64,000 nt of DNA, taken from NCBI RefSeq assembly GCF_037083825.1, contig NZ_JBAPLU010000021.1, positions 1-64,000 on the forward strand, in the 5' to 3' direction. A program made the translations under genes and the position numbers. This document shows, in pieces, positions 8,519-17,841 of this stretch. Source of the stretch: Klenkia sesuvii. GTDB lineage: Bacteria > Actinomycetota > Actinomycetes > Mycobacteriales > Geodermatophilaceae. Each line of letters starts with the position of its first letter. Position 1 is the first letter of the stretch. The notes beneath the pieces were generated by a model that was not told the DNA's origin, did not search any database, and saw nothing but the letters and a program-made list of their open reading frames with translations.

Positions 8519-10135
8519 GTGGACTACGTCTGGCACCTGGTCGCCACCGTCGCGGTGGGCGTCGTCGTGCTGCTGGTCAGGGACGGCCTCGGCGCACGGC
8601 GCCGTCGGCGGCACGCGCTCGGTGCCGTGGTGCGCTGCTCGGGGCGCCTGGGGCTGGACGGCGCCCGGCCCCGTCGTGGTCGCCTGGAGCTGGCCGGGTC
8701 GGGCGTCCGGTGGACCGGTGGGCCGACCGACCCGCCCGTCGTCCTGAGCGGCTCGCTCGTGCTCGCGCACACCCCGGAGGCCCCGGCTCGCCGCCTGCAG
8801 GACGAGGCCGACGAGGGGCTGCTGCACCTGGCCCTGCCCTCCGGGCGCACCGCCGCGCTCCGCCTGCGGACCCGGGACGTGCCCACCGTCGCCGCCGCCC
8901 TCGCCTCCGACGCCCCGGACGGCCTGCGCCCCGGCTCGGCACGCCGGGCCGGCGTCCGACCCTGGGCGGTCGTGAGCCTCGGGCTGGCCGGGATCTGGGT
9001 CCTGCTCTGCGGCTGGTCCGTGCTCAGCGGTTACACCGTCGAGTCGACCGTCACCGGTCCCGGCAGCGAGAGCGGGTTCTGCCAGGTCCGGTGGCCGGTC
9101 CCGGGCGGCGGCGAGACCTCCGCGGAGGTCTCCTGCGACGACCTGCCCGCGGGCGCCCGGCTGACCATCTGGGTGATGGGCCCGCCGTTCCCCGGTTCCG
9201 ACGAGCCCTTCTGGGTGGTGGCCACCGTCGTGGTGGTCGCCGGGCTGGTCGGCGCCCCGGGCGCGGTGCACGTCGCACGGCGCCTCCGCATGCCGCGCGT
9301 CGCCGCGGTGGCCCCGGTGCCGTGGGACGCGCTGCGGGTGGACCGCCGGGAGCTGACCTGGGCCGACCTCGCGGCTGGCCCCGGGGAGGACGCGGCCGAC
9401 GTCGCCCGACGGTTGTCCCCCTTCGGCCTGCGCCGCACCCCGCCGGGCAGCTGGGAGTCGGCACGCCGACCGGGTGGGGCGCAGGTGCCCGGAGCGCCCC
9501 GGCGGCTCGTCACCACGCTGTGGTCGCCGTGGACCGGGGCCGGCCTCGGCGTCGCGTTCAGTTCTGCCGTCACCGGCGCCGGCGGTCTCGTCGGGTGGGG
9601 ACTGCTGGCAGCGGGGGGGTTCACGGCCTGGCGGGTGCCCCGCGCGGTGGACACCTGGCGGCACACGACCGCCGTCCACGCAGCCGCCCGGGTCTCCCCG
9701 GTGCCCGCGCCGGGGCTGCTCACCGCTACCACCTCCGGCCGGCCACAGGTGCTGCTCACCGGCGTGCACGGCAACGCACTCGCCGTCCCGCTCGTGGAGC
9801 CCCTGCCGGCCGGGACGGTGGCCGCGTTCGCCGCGGGCGCCGGTGCGGACCTGCGGCTGCGGGGCACCGCCGAGCCCGGCGCCGCCTGCCTGCTCGAGCT
9901 GCCCGATGGCCGCCTGCTGCTGCCGGCCGGTCCGGCCCAGGTGCTCGACCGGGCTGCTCTGCACGCCCTGCTCGCCGTCCCCGACCTGCTCCCCTCCCCC
10001 GCCCCGTGGCCCGACGACGTGGGCGACGACGACTGGGACGAGGACCGGGACGAGGACTGGCCCGAGGACGACGGGGACGACGACGGGGACGACGACGGGG
10101 ACGACGAGGACGACGACCCCCGCCGGCCGCGCTGA
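8519..10135 (+). CDS. Membrane protein with strongly acidic Asp/Gly tail, unknown function
   Basis: 538 residues. There is an N-terminal membrane helix (YVWHLVATVAVGVVVLLV), then a soluble part, two further helices near 150-175 and 225-245, and two helices near 340-375. The last 40 residues are almost purely Asp, Glu and Gly in DDDG units, encoded by a 12-base tandem repeat. Such a tail could bind cations or basic proteins, but no family is recognised. It starts with GTG 57 bases after the XPB stop and may be co-transcribed with it. The predicted extracellular piece contains two cysteines (FCQVRW, SCDDLP) that could form a disulfide. Confidence 0.6.
   Translation: MDYVWHLVATVAVGVVVLLVRDGLGARRRRRHALGAVVRCSGRLGLDGARPRRGRLELAGSGVRWTGGPTDPPVVLSGSLVLAHTPEAPARRLQDEADEGLLHLALPSGRTAALRLRTRDVPTVAAALASDAPDGLRPGSARRAGVRPWAVVSLGLAGIWVLLCGWSVLSGYTVESTVTGPGSESGFCQVRWPVPGGGETSAEVSCDDLPAGARLTIWVMGPPFPGSDEPFWVVATVVVVAGLVGAPGAVHVARRLRMPRVAAVAPVPWDALRVDRRELTWADLAAGPGEDAADVARRLSPFGLRRTPPGSWESARRPGGAQVPGAPRRLVTTLWSPWTGAGLGVAFSSAVTGAGGLVGWGLLAAGGFTAWRVPRAVDTWRHTTAVHAAARVSPVPAPGLLTATTSGRPQVLLTGVHGNALAVPLVEPLPAGTVAAFAAGAGADLRLRGTAEPGAACLLELPDGRLLLPAGPAQVLDRAALHALLAVPDLLPSPAPWPDDVGDDDWDEDRDEDWPEDDGDDDGDDDGDDEDDDPRRPR
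10072..10113 (+). repeat. 12-bp tandem repeat encoding DDDG units
   Basis: GACGACGACGGG-type units repeat about three and a half times in frame inside the 3' end of the preceding gene. They give a polyacidic tail. The length is a multiple of three, so copy-number change would not break the frame. Confidence 0.7.
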
Positions 10136-10309
10136 CGCGCGGGGCGCACGGGACGGAACGGTCCGACGCAGACGAGACGTGAGCCACACAGCGGCCGAGG
10201 TCATCCGCGAACGTGCAGGTCAACCCCGTACAGGTCGTGCCTCTACACGACGACGGGCGGCACACGAAGGGCAACCCGGCCTGGGCGTGTCGGTCGATCC
10301 CGGGTCAAG

Positions 10310-12088
10310 ATGGACCACGCCATGGCCTCTCCCGCACCCGTCTACGCCGCCGGCGCCCGCCCCCTCCGCGCGTGGCAGCAGCAGGCCCTCGAGCGCTACG
10401 AGGAGACCTCCCCCAAGGACTTCCTGGTCACCGCGACCCCGGGTGCCGGCAAGACCACCTTCGCCCTGACGCTGGCCGCCCGGCTGCTGGCCCGCCGCGA
10501 GGTCGCCCGGGTCGTCGTCGTCGCCCCCACCGACCACCTGCGGCTGCAGTGGGCCGACGCCGCCGACCGCGCGGGCATCGTGCTCGACCCCGGCCTCACC
10601 AACGCCGTGGGTCCGGTGCGCGCCGGGACCCAGGGCTACGTGACCACCTACGCCCAGGTCGCCGGCAAGCCGATGCTGCACGCCGCCCGGGCCACCGCGG
10701 TGAAGTCGCTGGTCATCCTCGACGAGATCCACCACGCTGGCGACGGCCTGTCCTGGGGCGAGGCGGTGGCCGACGCCTTCGGCATGGTCGCCCGCCGGCT
10801 GTGCCTCACCGGGACCCCGTTCCGCACCAAGGTCGACGAGCGCATCCCGTTCGTGCGGTACGAGGAGGACACCTTCGAGGCCGACGACGGCGAGCGGGGC
10901 GTGGGGCTCGCGAGCCGGGCCGACTACACCTACGGGTACAAGGAGGCGCTGGCCGACAGCGTCGTCCGGCCCGTGGTCTTCGCGGCCTACACCGGCACCG
11001 CGCGCTGGCGGAACTCCGCCGGCGAGGTGGTCGCCGCGTCCCTGACCGAGGCCGGCACCAAGAGCGTCGAGATGGCCGCCTGGCGCACCGTGCTGGACCC
11101 CAAGGGCCAGTGGGTGCCGCACGTCATCGCCGCCATGGACGAGCGGATCACCCACCTGCGCGAGCACGGCATGCCCGACGCCGCGGGCCTGGTGCTGGCC
11201 TCCGACCAGGACGACGCCCGCGCCTACGCGCGCATCGTCCGCCGGATCACCGGCAAGGCACCCGAGCTGATCCTCTCCGACGACCCGAAGGCGTCGAAGA
11301 AGATCGAGCGCTTCGCCACCGGGTCGGCCCGCATCGCGGTCTGCGTGCGCATGGTCTCCGAGGGCGTTGACATCCCCCGGGCCGCCGTCCTGGCCTGGAT
11401 GACCTCCTACCGCACCCCCCTGTTCTTCGCCCAGGCCGTCGGCCGCGTCGTGCGCGCCCGCGACCCGCAGGAGTCCGCGACCGTCTTCCTGCCCGCCGTC
11501 CGGCCACTGCTGGCGCTGGCCGCGTCGATGGAGGAGCAGCGCAACCACGTCATGCCGCCGCCGCGGAAGACCGAGGAGGACCTCGAGGAGCTCGACCTCC
11601 CGCCGCGCGAGCCCCGCGAGGGCGCACTGTCCCAGCACGAGATGCTGGAGGCCGACGCCCGGTTCGCCCACGTCCTGCACGGCGGCACCGCGCACACCGG
11701 CGCCGGCAACCGGCCCACGGCGCTGGCCGCCGAGGACGAGGAGTTCGTCGGCATCCCCGGGCTGCTCACCCCCGAGCAGACCGCCGAGCTGCTGAGCAAG
11801 CGGGACGACGAACTGCGGCTGCGCATCGCGGCCAGCCACAAGCACGACGACGGCGACGTCATGCTGGTCGAGGAGCACCCCGACGAGCACGAGACCAACG
11901 GCTGGCGCGACGCCGCCGAGCTGCGCCGGGAGATCAACCGGCTGGTGTCCCGGGTGTCGGCCAAGACCTCGACGCCGCACGCCGTGGTGCACACCCAGCT
12001 GCGCCAGTCGGTGCCCGGTCCGCCGTCGGCCAGCGCATCGGTCGACGTCCTGCGGATGCGCCGGGAGCGGCTGCGCACGATGCTCTGA
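10310..12088 (+). CDS. DEAD/DEAH-box (SF2) helicase
   Basis: A 592-residue helicase. Seen in order: Q-motif-like RPLRAWQQQALERY, Walker A TPGAGKTT near residue 45, DEIHH (motif II) near 140, LTGTPFRT (motif III), a second RecA domain with VRMVSEGVDIPR, and QAVGRVVRAR (motif VI). The C-terminal 130 residues are acidic and family-specific. It resembles the phage UvsW/RadD-like SF2 enzymes that remodel branched DNA; the precise group is not certain. ATG at 10310 is used; ATG at 10322 is an equally possible start. The 174-base upstream gap holds no recognised element. The next gene is convergent. Confidence 0.85.
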   Translation: MDHAMASPAPVYAAGARPLRAWQQQALERYEETSPKDFLVTATPGAGKTTFALTLAARLLARREVARVVVVAPTDHLRLQWADAADRAGIVLDPGLTNAVGPVRAGTQGYVTTYAQVAGKPMLHAARATAVKSLVILDEIHHAGDGLSWGEAVADAFGMVARRLCLTGTPFRTKVDERIPFVRYEEDTFEADDGERGVGLASRADYTYGYKEALADSVVRPVVFAAYTGTARWRNSAGEVVAASLTEAGTKSVEMAAWRTVLDPKGQWVPHVIAAMDERITHLREHGMPDAAGLVLASDQDDARAYARIVRRITGKAPELILSDDPKASKKIERFATGSARIAVCVRMVSEGVDIPRAAVLAWMTSYRTPLFFAQAVGRVVRARDPQESATVFLPAVRPLLALAASMEEQRNHVMPPPRKTEEDLEELDLPPREPREGALSQHEMLEADARFAHVLHGGTAHTGAGNRPTALAAEDEEFVGIPGLLTPEQTAELLSKRDDELRLRIAASHKHDDGDVMLVEEHPDEHETNGWRDAAELRREINRLVSRVSAKTSTPHAVVHTQLRQSVPGPPSASASVDVLRMRRERLRTML

Positions 12089-12117
12089 CGCCCTGCCGGG
12101 GGGGGTCAGCGCGGTGC

Positions 12118-12681
12118 TCATGGCGAGGGCCGGCGCAGCGGGACCGCCTCCGGGGGCACCACGACCGCGCCGTCCGGGACGTCGGTGCGCACCACGGCAC
12201 CGGCACCCACCACCGCGCCGTCGCCGACCCGCACCGGGCCCACGACGACGGCGTTCGCACCCAACCGCACCCGGTCGCCGATCACCGGTTGGCCGCGGCC
12301 GGTGTGCCCGACCGTGACGCCCTGGTTGACCCAGCAGTCCGCCCCCACCGAGGACGCGGTCAGCACCGTGCCGTAGCCGTGCTCGACGAACAGGCCCGGC
12401 CCCACGTGCGGAGCACCGATGTGCAGCGACGCCAGCGGCGGGTAGGTGCGGCGCAGCAGCCAGCGCAGCACCCTCGGCAGCGGCGTAAGCCGGTGGTGCA
12501 CGACCGAGCGGAACTCCGGGTGGTGCACCACCAGCCGGCCGAACCGGGCGCGCGGCGAGAGCGCCGCCCACCCCGGCCGCGGCAGGCACTCCACGAACCG
12601 CTGCGCGTCGCGGCGCAGGTAGGGCCCGGCATCGGCCCGCTCCACCACCCACCACAGCGGCGCGGTGAGCACGCGGCTCAC
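12118..12681 (-). CDS. Serine O-acetyltransferase-like hexapeptide transferase
   Basis: A 187-residue acyltransferase. The N-terminal half is alpha-helical, with an HHPEFRSVVHHRL stretch. The C-terminal half is a left-handed beta-helix made of hexapeptide repeats (VGADCWVNQGVTVGHTG ... IGDRVRLGANAVVVGPVRVGDGAVVGAGAVV). This layout fits CysE-like O-acetyltransferases, which use acetyl-CoA. Because the chain is short and not near cysK, the acceptor may instead be a sugar or polysaccharide. Its GTG start overlaps the MFS stop (GTGA), so it is probably translated together with the carrier upstream. Confidence 0.75.
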   Translation of the reverse strand: MSRVLTAPLWWVVERADAGPYLRRDAQRFVECLPRPGWAALSPRARFGRLVVHHPEFRSVVHHRLTPLPRVLRWLLRRTYPPLASLHIGAPHVGPGLFVEHGYGTVLTASSVGADCWVNQGVTVGHTGRGQPVIGDRVRLGANAVVVGPVRVGDGAVVGAGAVVRTDVPDGAVVVPPEAVPLRRPSP

Positions 12682-13964
12682 CGCAGCTGCGAGCCCTTGG
12701 TCTCGGGCAGGGTCAGGATGGTCAGGAACGCGATGACCGCGGCGCCGGCGACGTACCAGAAGAAAACCAGCGGGTGGCCGGCCTCGCTCAGCGCGGTGAT
12801 GACCAGCGGCGCGGTGCCGCCGAAGACCGCGACCGTGAGGTTGTACCAGGCACCGATGCCCACGCCGCGCAGCTCGGTGGGGAACAGCTCGCTCATGATC
12901 GCCGGCGCGATCGAGGCCAGCAGGGCGTAGAGCACCAGCCCGACGCTGAACACCACGACGAGGGAGAACAGGTTCGGCTGCACCAGGAACGACAGCGGCA
13001 CGATCAGGACGGCGATGGCGCCGGACCAGACCAGCATCTGCGGCTTGCGGCCGAACCGGTCCGACAGCGCGCCGAAGGGGTAGCAGGCGGCGACGAACAA
13101 CGCCGTCCCGATCGACAGCGCGATGAACACGTCGGTGCCGTCGGCGTCGCGGAAGTTGATCGCGAACGGGGTGAGCGCGGAGAAGAACGTGTAGTAGCTC
13201 AGCGTCGACAGCATGGTGAAGGCGCACAGCTGGGCGACCGCCCGCGGGTGGTCGCGCAGGGTGAGCCACAGCGGGTTCTTGGTGGCCCTGGCCTTCTCGG
13301 CGTTCTCCTCGAACTGGTCGGTCTCGGCCAGCGACCGGCGCAGCCACAGCCCGACGATGCCCAGCAGACCGCCGACGGCGAAGGCGATCCGCCAGCCCCA
13401 GGCCTGCAGCTGGTCCTCGCTCAACGCGCTGGTCAGCGCCACGCCCATGAGCGAGGCGACCAGCAGGGCGCTGCCGGTGGAGATGTAGAAGAACGCCGAG
13501 TAGCGGCCCCGGCGCGCCGGCGGGGCGATCTCGGCCAGGTAGGCCGACGCGTTGGACACCTCACCGCCCAGGCTCATGCCCTGCGCCACCCGCGCCAGCA
13601 GCAGCAGGACCGGCGCCAGCCAGCCCACCGCCTCGTAGGTGGGCAGCACCGCGATCACCAGCGAGCCGCCGGCCATCAGCAGGATGGTCAGCAGCATGCC
13701 GGCCTTGCGGCCCTTCAGGTCGGCGAACCGGCCGAGCAGCCAGCCGCCCAGCGGGCGGAAGAAGAACGCCAGCGCGTAGGTCGACGTGGCGCCGATCAGC
13801 GCCAGGGCCTCGTTGTCGCTGGGGAAGAACTGGCCGGCGAAGTACACGACGAAGGTCGCGTAGACCGTCCAGTCGAACCACTCGACCGCGTTGCCGATGC
13901 TGGCCGAGACCAGTGTCTTCACGGGGAGCTTGTGCTCGACCTCGGGTGCTGCGGTGGTGGACAC
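12678..13964 (-). CDS. MFS metabolite:H+ symporter (MHS family)
   Basis: 428 residues with twelve predicted membrane helices. The start (SIGNAVEWFDWTVYATFVVYFAGQFFPS) and the loop GRFADLKGRKAGM are diagnostic of the metabolite:H+ symporter family (ProP, KgtP, ShiA). These proteins import proline/betaine, 2-oxoglutarate or shikimate with protons. The substrate cannot be assigned from sequence. The GTG start at 13964 has a GGGAGA element upstream. It is divergent from zwf, with a 200-base shared promoter region in which I can place no specific element. It is coupled to the acetyltransferase downstream. Confidence 0.85.
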   Translation of the reverse strand: MSTTAAPEVEHKLPVKTLVSASIGNAVEWFDWTVYATFVVYFAGQFFPSDNEALALIGATSTYALAFFFRPLGGWLLGRFADLKGRKAGMLLTILLMAGGSLVIAVLPTYEAVGWLAPVLLLLARVAQGMSLGGEVSNASAYLAEIAPPARRGRYSAFFYISTGSALLVASLMGVALTSALSEDQLQAWGWRIAFAVGGLLGIVGLWLRRSLAETDQFEENAEKARATKNPLWLTLRDHPRAVAQLCAFTMLSTLSYYTFFSALTPFAINFRDADGTDVFIALSIGTALFVAACYPFGALSDRFGRKPQMLVWSGAIAVLIVPLSFLVQPNLFSLVVVFSVGLVLYALLASIAPAIMSELFPTELRGVGIGAWYNLTVAVFGGTAPLVITALSEAGHPLVFFWYVAGAAVIAFLTILTLPETKGSQLR

Positions 13965-14167
13965 GGGATCTCCCGACGAGGCGGCACTGGGACCCGCGTC
14001 ACGCTAGCGACGCCGCCCCTGGCCCGCGCGCCGGGGTCGCACGCGCGCGGCCTGGCCGGAGGGCGCCGGCGCCGGACCCTGAGAGCAGCCTCATGCCGAT
14101 CCACAGGCATACGTCGAGGTGGTGCGGGCATGGTCGCGCCGGAGAACCGCGCGACGAGAGGACGACC

Positions 14168-15586
14168 GTGCCCGAGAACGGGACCACCGACACCGACCTG
14201 CCCCCCACGATCTTCGTGCTCTACGGAGCCACCGGTGACCTCGCCCGGCGGATGGTGCTGCCGGCCTTCTACCAGCTCGCCCAGCACGGCCTGCTCCCGA
14301 AGGAGTGGCGGCTGGTCGGCAACGGCCGCGGCGACGTGTCGCACGAGGACTTCCAGGGCCGGGTGCACGACGCGCTCACCGAGTTCGGACCCAAGCCCGA
14401 GGACGGGCCCTGGGACGACTTCGTGGCGAACCTCCGCTTCGCCGGCGGCGGGTTCGACGAGACCGACCCCGGCAGCCTCCTCGACGTCCTGGAGGAGACC
14501 AAGCAGGAGATGGGTGGGGACCCCCAGCACGTGCACTACCTCGCCGTCCCGCCCTCGGCGTTCGAGAAGCTGACCAAGGGCCTCGAGGAGCACGGCCTGG
14601 CCGAGGGCTCCCGGGTGGTCTACGAGAAGCCCTACGGCACCAGCCCCGAGTCCTTCCGCGAGCTCGACGAGCTGGTGCTGTCGGTGCTCGACGAGGAGCA
14701 GGTCTTCCGCATCGACCACTTCCTCGGCAAGGAGGGCACCCAGGACCTGCACGTCCTGCGCTTCGCCAACGGGCTGTTCGAGCACGTCTGGGACCGTGAG
14801 CACGTGCAGCAGGTGCAGATCGACGTCCCCGAGACCCTCGACGTCGCCCAGCGCGCCGAGTTCTACGACGCCACCGGCGCCACCCTGGACATGCTGGTCA
14901 CCCACCTGTTCCAGGTCGCCGCCGAGGTTGCCATGGAGCCCCCGGTCGACCTGTCCCCGGCGTCGCTGCAGGAGGCCCGGGAGTCGGTGCTGGCGGCCTT
15001 CCGGCCGCTGGCCAAGGAGGACGTCGTCCTCGGCCAGTTCGAGGGCTACACCGACATCGAGGGCATCGACGACGACTCGACGACCGACACCTTCGTCGCG
15101 GCCCGGCTCTGGGTGGACACCGACCGGTGGCACGGGGTCCCCTTCTTGCTGCGTACCGGCAAGAAGCTCGCCGCGTCGGAGCAGAAGGTGTCGCTGGTGC
15201 TGCGCAAGCCCGACGGCCCGGTCACCCACGTGCCCGCGCACGGCAACGTGATCACGCTGTCGCTGTCGGGCGCCGGTGCCCTCGACCTGGACTTCGTGGC
15301 CAAGAAGCCCGGGCCGCAGCTCGAGCTCACCCAGACCCGCACCACGCTCGACCTGGCCGACATCGAGGGCGGCACGCCGCTTCCGCCGTACGTGTCGCTG
15401 ATCCACGACGTCGTGACCGGCGACCGGTCGCTGTTCACCACCAGCACCGGGCTGGCGAAGGCCTGGGCCGCCGTGGAGCCGCTGCTCGACGACCGGCCCG
15501 AGGTGCAGACCTACGCAGCCGGGTCGTGGGGGCCGGCCGCCGCCGACGAGCTGGCCGCGCCCTGCGGTTGGCTGCTGGGCCAGTAG
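14168..15586 (+). CDS. zwf: Glucose-6-phosphate 1-dehydrogenase
   Basis: A 472-residue cytosolic enzyme that oxidises glucose 6-phosphate to 6-phosphogluconolactone and makes NADPH, the entry to the oxidative pentose phosphate pathway. The dinucleotide-binding start is LYGATGDLARRMVLPAFYQL. The substrate site RIDHFLGKE (catalytic His in the DHFLGKE context) and YEKPYG are present, and length is normal. GTG at 14168 follows GAGAGGACGACC and is preferred over in-frame starts further up that would add a non-conserved leader. It stands alone rather than in the usual tal-tkt-zwf-opcA cluster, so it may be a second, isolated copy. It ends at a strong terminator. Confidence 0.93.
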   Translation: MPENGTTDTDLPPTIFVLYGATGDLARRMVLPAFYQLAQHGLLPKEWRLVGNGRGDVSHEDFQGRVHDALTEFGPKPEDGPWDDFVANLRFAGGGFDETDPGSLLDVLEETKQEMGGDPQHVHYLAVPPSAFEKLTKGLEEHGLAEGSRVVYEKPYGTSPESFRELDELVLSVLDEEQVFRIDHFLGKEGTQDLHVLRFANGLFEHVWDREHVQQVQIDVPETLDVAQRAEFYDATGATLDMLVTHLFQVAAEVAMEPPVDLSPASLQEARESVLAAFRPLAKEDVVLGQFEGYTDIEGIDDDSTTDTFVAARLWVDTDRWHGVPFLLRTGKKLAASEQKVSLVLRKPDGPVTHVPAHGNVITLSLSGAGALDLDFVAKKPGPQLELTQTRTTLDLADIEGGTPLPPYVSLIHDVVTGDRSLFTTSTGLAKAWAAVEPLLDDRPEVQTYAAGSWGPAAADELAAPCGWLLGQ

Positions 15587-15610
15587 GAGGACCCCCTGCG
15601 GGGGGCCCGA

Positions 15611-15646
15611 CGACGAAGGCCCCCTCCCAGGAGGGGGCCTTCGTCG
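15611..15646. terminator. Strong intrinsic-type hairpin between convergent genes
   Basis: A perfect 16-bp stem (CGACGAAGGCCCCCTC paired with its complement) closes a CCAG loop 25 bases after the zwf stop. The facing gene ends at 15798, so the symmetric hairpin can serve both directions. A smaller hairpin (CCCCC-TGC-GGGGG) lies just before it. From 15650 to 15797 I see no gene or clear signal. Confidence 0.85.
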
Positions 15647-15797
15647 TGCGGTGGGGTCCGGACCGGACGCTGGTCGCCTCGCGGCGAGTTGCGCATCCGG
15701 GGCTCCAGCCTCGAAAGAGCGGTATTCCCCGGCGGCAGTTATCCAGTGGAGCCCGGGGACACAGGTCGCCCGGCCCGGACGACGTCCACCGTACGCC

Positions 15798-16544
15798 TCA
15801 CCCGAAGCCGCGGTCGTCCTGCTTGAGCGCCGTGTCCACCGTCAGCGCGCTGGCCAGCACCAACGAGGCCAGCGGCTCCTCCAGGCGCCGGTGCACCTGC
15901 ACGGCGTAGTTGTCCGCGGTGGTGAACATCGTCCGCGCGAGGCCCTCCCAGGTCTTGGTGATCCGGGCGACCTCGGTGCCGGTGTGGTCGGTGATCGCGA
16001 AGTTCCACGCCCGCCAGTTCTCCGCCTGGATCGCCCCCACCACCTGGCCGCCGACGACCATGTCGAAGCGGATCTTGCCGAAGGCGTTGGCCTGCACGAT
16101 CTCCCCGACCGGCTCGCCGGAGGCCCGGCTGACCTGCACCCGCGACTTCACCAGCTTCGCGGGCCGGTGGAGCACGAGCACGACACCGGTGGCGTCGCGC
16201 ACCTCGAGCCGGTGGGTGAGGAACTGGTCGATCGAGGAGACGAACCGCAACGCCTTCTTCGCGGCCGACTGGCCCACCTCCACGACGGCGCCGATCTGCT
16301 GGCCGTGTGCGTCTGCGACCTTGTACTCGTTGGTGAGCTCGATGAGCTTGGTCTTCTGCTGCACGACCAGGACCGGCTGCTCGAGCAGGATCGACCGCCC
16401 CTGCTGGTGCTGCGGCTGCTGGTACTGCTGCGGCTGCGGTGCGGCCGGCTGCTGGAGGTGCTCGGTCCAGCCCTGCCCGTCCCACCAGCGGGACGCCGAG
16501 CTCCCGGCGGGGTCGGGGTACCAGCCGGGCGGCGGAGACGTCAT
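15798..16544 (-). CDS. DUF2510 / phospholipid scramblase-related protein
   Basis: 248 residues. The first 35 residues are a DUF2510 module (PPGWYPDPAGSSASRWWDGQGWTEH), common at the N-terminus of actinobacterial envelope proteins. A Gln/Pro-rich linker follows, then a domain (residues 52-248) with the LURP-one/scramblase-like beta-barrel pattern: LEQPVLVVQQKTKLIELTNEYKVAD ... ENWRAWNFAITDHTG. Lipid binding or scrambling is family inference only. ATG at 16544 overlaps the start codon of the divergent peptidase gene within one CATG. Confidence 0.7.
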   Translation of the reverse strand: MTSPPPGWYPDPAGSSASRWWDGQGWTEHLQQPAAPQPQQYQQPQHQQGRSILLEQPVLVVQQKTKLIELTNEYKVADAHGQQIGAVVEVGQSAAKKALRFVSSIDQFLTHRLEVRDATGVVLVLHRPAKLVKSRVQVSRASGEPVGEIVQANAFGKIRFDMVVGGQVVGAIQAENWRAWNFAITDHTGTEVARITKTWEGLARTMFTTADNYAVQVHRRLEEPLASLVLASALTVDTALKQDDRGFG

Positions 16545-17841
16545 GACGGGCAACCTAGTGCGCGAGACTGTGCCGGTGGCCGACCTGACCGACGCCGAGG
16601 CCCGCGTCCTGGACGCCGTCGACGAGACCTGGCTGCTGGACCGGCTCCGGGAGCTGGTGTCGGTGCCGTCGGTGGGCGGTTCACCGGCGGAGTCCGACGC
16701 CCAGCACATCGTCGCCGGCTGGCTGCGCGCGCTGGGCGCCGAGACCGACGTGTGGGCCATCGACCTGGTCGAGGCCGCGACCGCCGACGACGCCCCGGGC
16801 CAGGAGGTCGCGCGCGAGGAGGCCTGGGGTGTGGTGGGCACGCTCGGTGGCGCCGGGGAGCCCGGGTTGGTGCTGTGCGGGCACACCGACGTCGTCCCGC
16901 CCGGTGAGCTCGACCTGTGGCCCGGTGACCCCTTCACGCCCCGGCTGACCGGCGGTGCGCTGCACGGTCGCGGCACCTGCGACATGAAGGGCGGGCTGGT
17001 GGCCGCCCTCGCCGCTGCCCGGGCGGTGGCCGCGGCCGGGGTGCGGCTGGCCCGGCCGCTGGCCGTGCACAGCGTGGTGGGCGAGGAGGACGGCGGTCTG
17101 GGCGCCTGGGCCGCGCTCCGTCGGGGTCACCGCGGTGCGGCGTGCATCATCCCCGAGCCCACCGCGGGGGCCGTCATGACCGCCAACGCCGGCGCGCTCA
17201 CCTTCCGCCTCACCCTCACCGGGTTGGCCGCGCACGGCGCGATGCGCGACCAGGGGGTGAGCACCGTCGAGCTGTTCGGCCACGTGCACGCGGCGCTGCG
17301 CGACTTCGAGGCGTCGCGGCAGCGCGACGTCGAGCGCTTCACCGGCACCGCGCTGCCCTACGGGCTCTCCATCGGCACCGTGCACGCCGGCGACTGGTCC
17401 TCGACCGTGCCCGACCGGCTGGTCGCCGAGGGCCGCTACGGCGTGCGGGTCGACGAACCGGTGGAGACCGCCCGCGCCGCCTTCGAGGCCGCGGTCGCCG
17501 CTGCCTGCGCCGGGCACCCGTGGCTGGCCGACCACCCCGCCCGGGTCGAGTGGGTCGGGGGCGCGTTCGCCAGCGGTCGGCTCCCGCAGGGCTCGCCGCT
17601 GCTGCCCGCCGTCGCGCAGGCCGTCGTCGACGCCGGCCGCGCCCGTCCGACCGAGCGGTACGTGCCGGCCGGCACCGACCTGCGCCTCTACGCCGCCGCC
17701 GGCGTCCCCACGCTGCACTACGGCCCGGGCGACCTGGGGCTGGCGCACTCGCCGCGCGAGCAGGTGCCGGTCGCCGACCTCGGCCACGTGGCCCGGGTGC
17801 TCGCGCTCACCGCGGTGCGGCAGTGCACCGTGGAGGCATGA
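16543..17841 (+). CDS. M20 family metallopeptidase (ArgE/DapE/ACY1 type)
   Basis: A 432-residue zinc hydrolase. The metal-binding and catalytic motifs are CGHTDVVPPG (His ligand, Asp), GRGTCDMKGG (bridging Asp), GEEDGG (catalytic base Glu) and PEPT (Glu ligand); the final His is in LAHSPREQV. Members deacylate N-acyl amino acids or split small amides. The substrate is unknown, and isolated members like this are often general deacylases and not the biosynthetic ArgE or DapE. ATG at 16543 has GGCGGAGAC just upstream; GTG at 16558 is an alternative. It is coupled to the HD-domain gene by an ATGA overlap. Confidence 0.85.
   Translation: MTGNLVRETVPVADLTDAEARVLDAVDETWLLDRLRELVSVPSVGGSPAESDAQHIVAGWLRALGAETDVWAIDLVEAATADDAPGQEVAREEAWGVVGTLGGAGEPGLVLCGHTDVVPPGELDLWPGDPFTPRLTGGALHGRGTCDMKGGLVAALAAARAVAAAGVRLARPLAVHSVVGEEDGGLGAWAALRRGHRGAACIIPEPTAGAVMTANAGALTFRLTLTGLAAHGAMRDQGVSTVELFGHVHAALRDFEASRQRDVERFTGTALPYGLSIGTVHAGDWSSTVPDRLVAEGRYGVRVDEPVETARAAFEAAVAAACAGHPWLADHPARVEWVGGAFASGRLPQGSPLLPAVAQAVVDAGRARPTERYVPAGTDLRLYAAAGVPTLHYGPGDLGLAHSPREQVPVADLGHVARVLALTAVRQCTVEA

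Noticed and set aside
10136..10309. LexA-type SOS box upstream of the second helicase
   Set aside because: CGAACGTGCAGGTC has only one half-site; the second arm is missing.
15650..15797. Possible small gene or RNA between zwf and the DUF2510 gene
   Set aside because: No ribosome site, conserved protein or stable structure beyond the terminator is visible.
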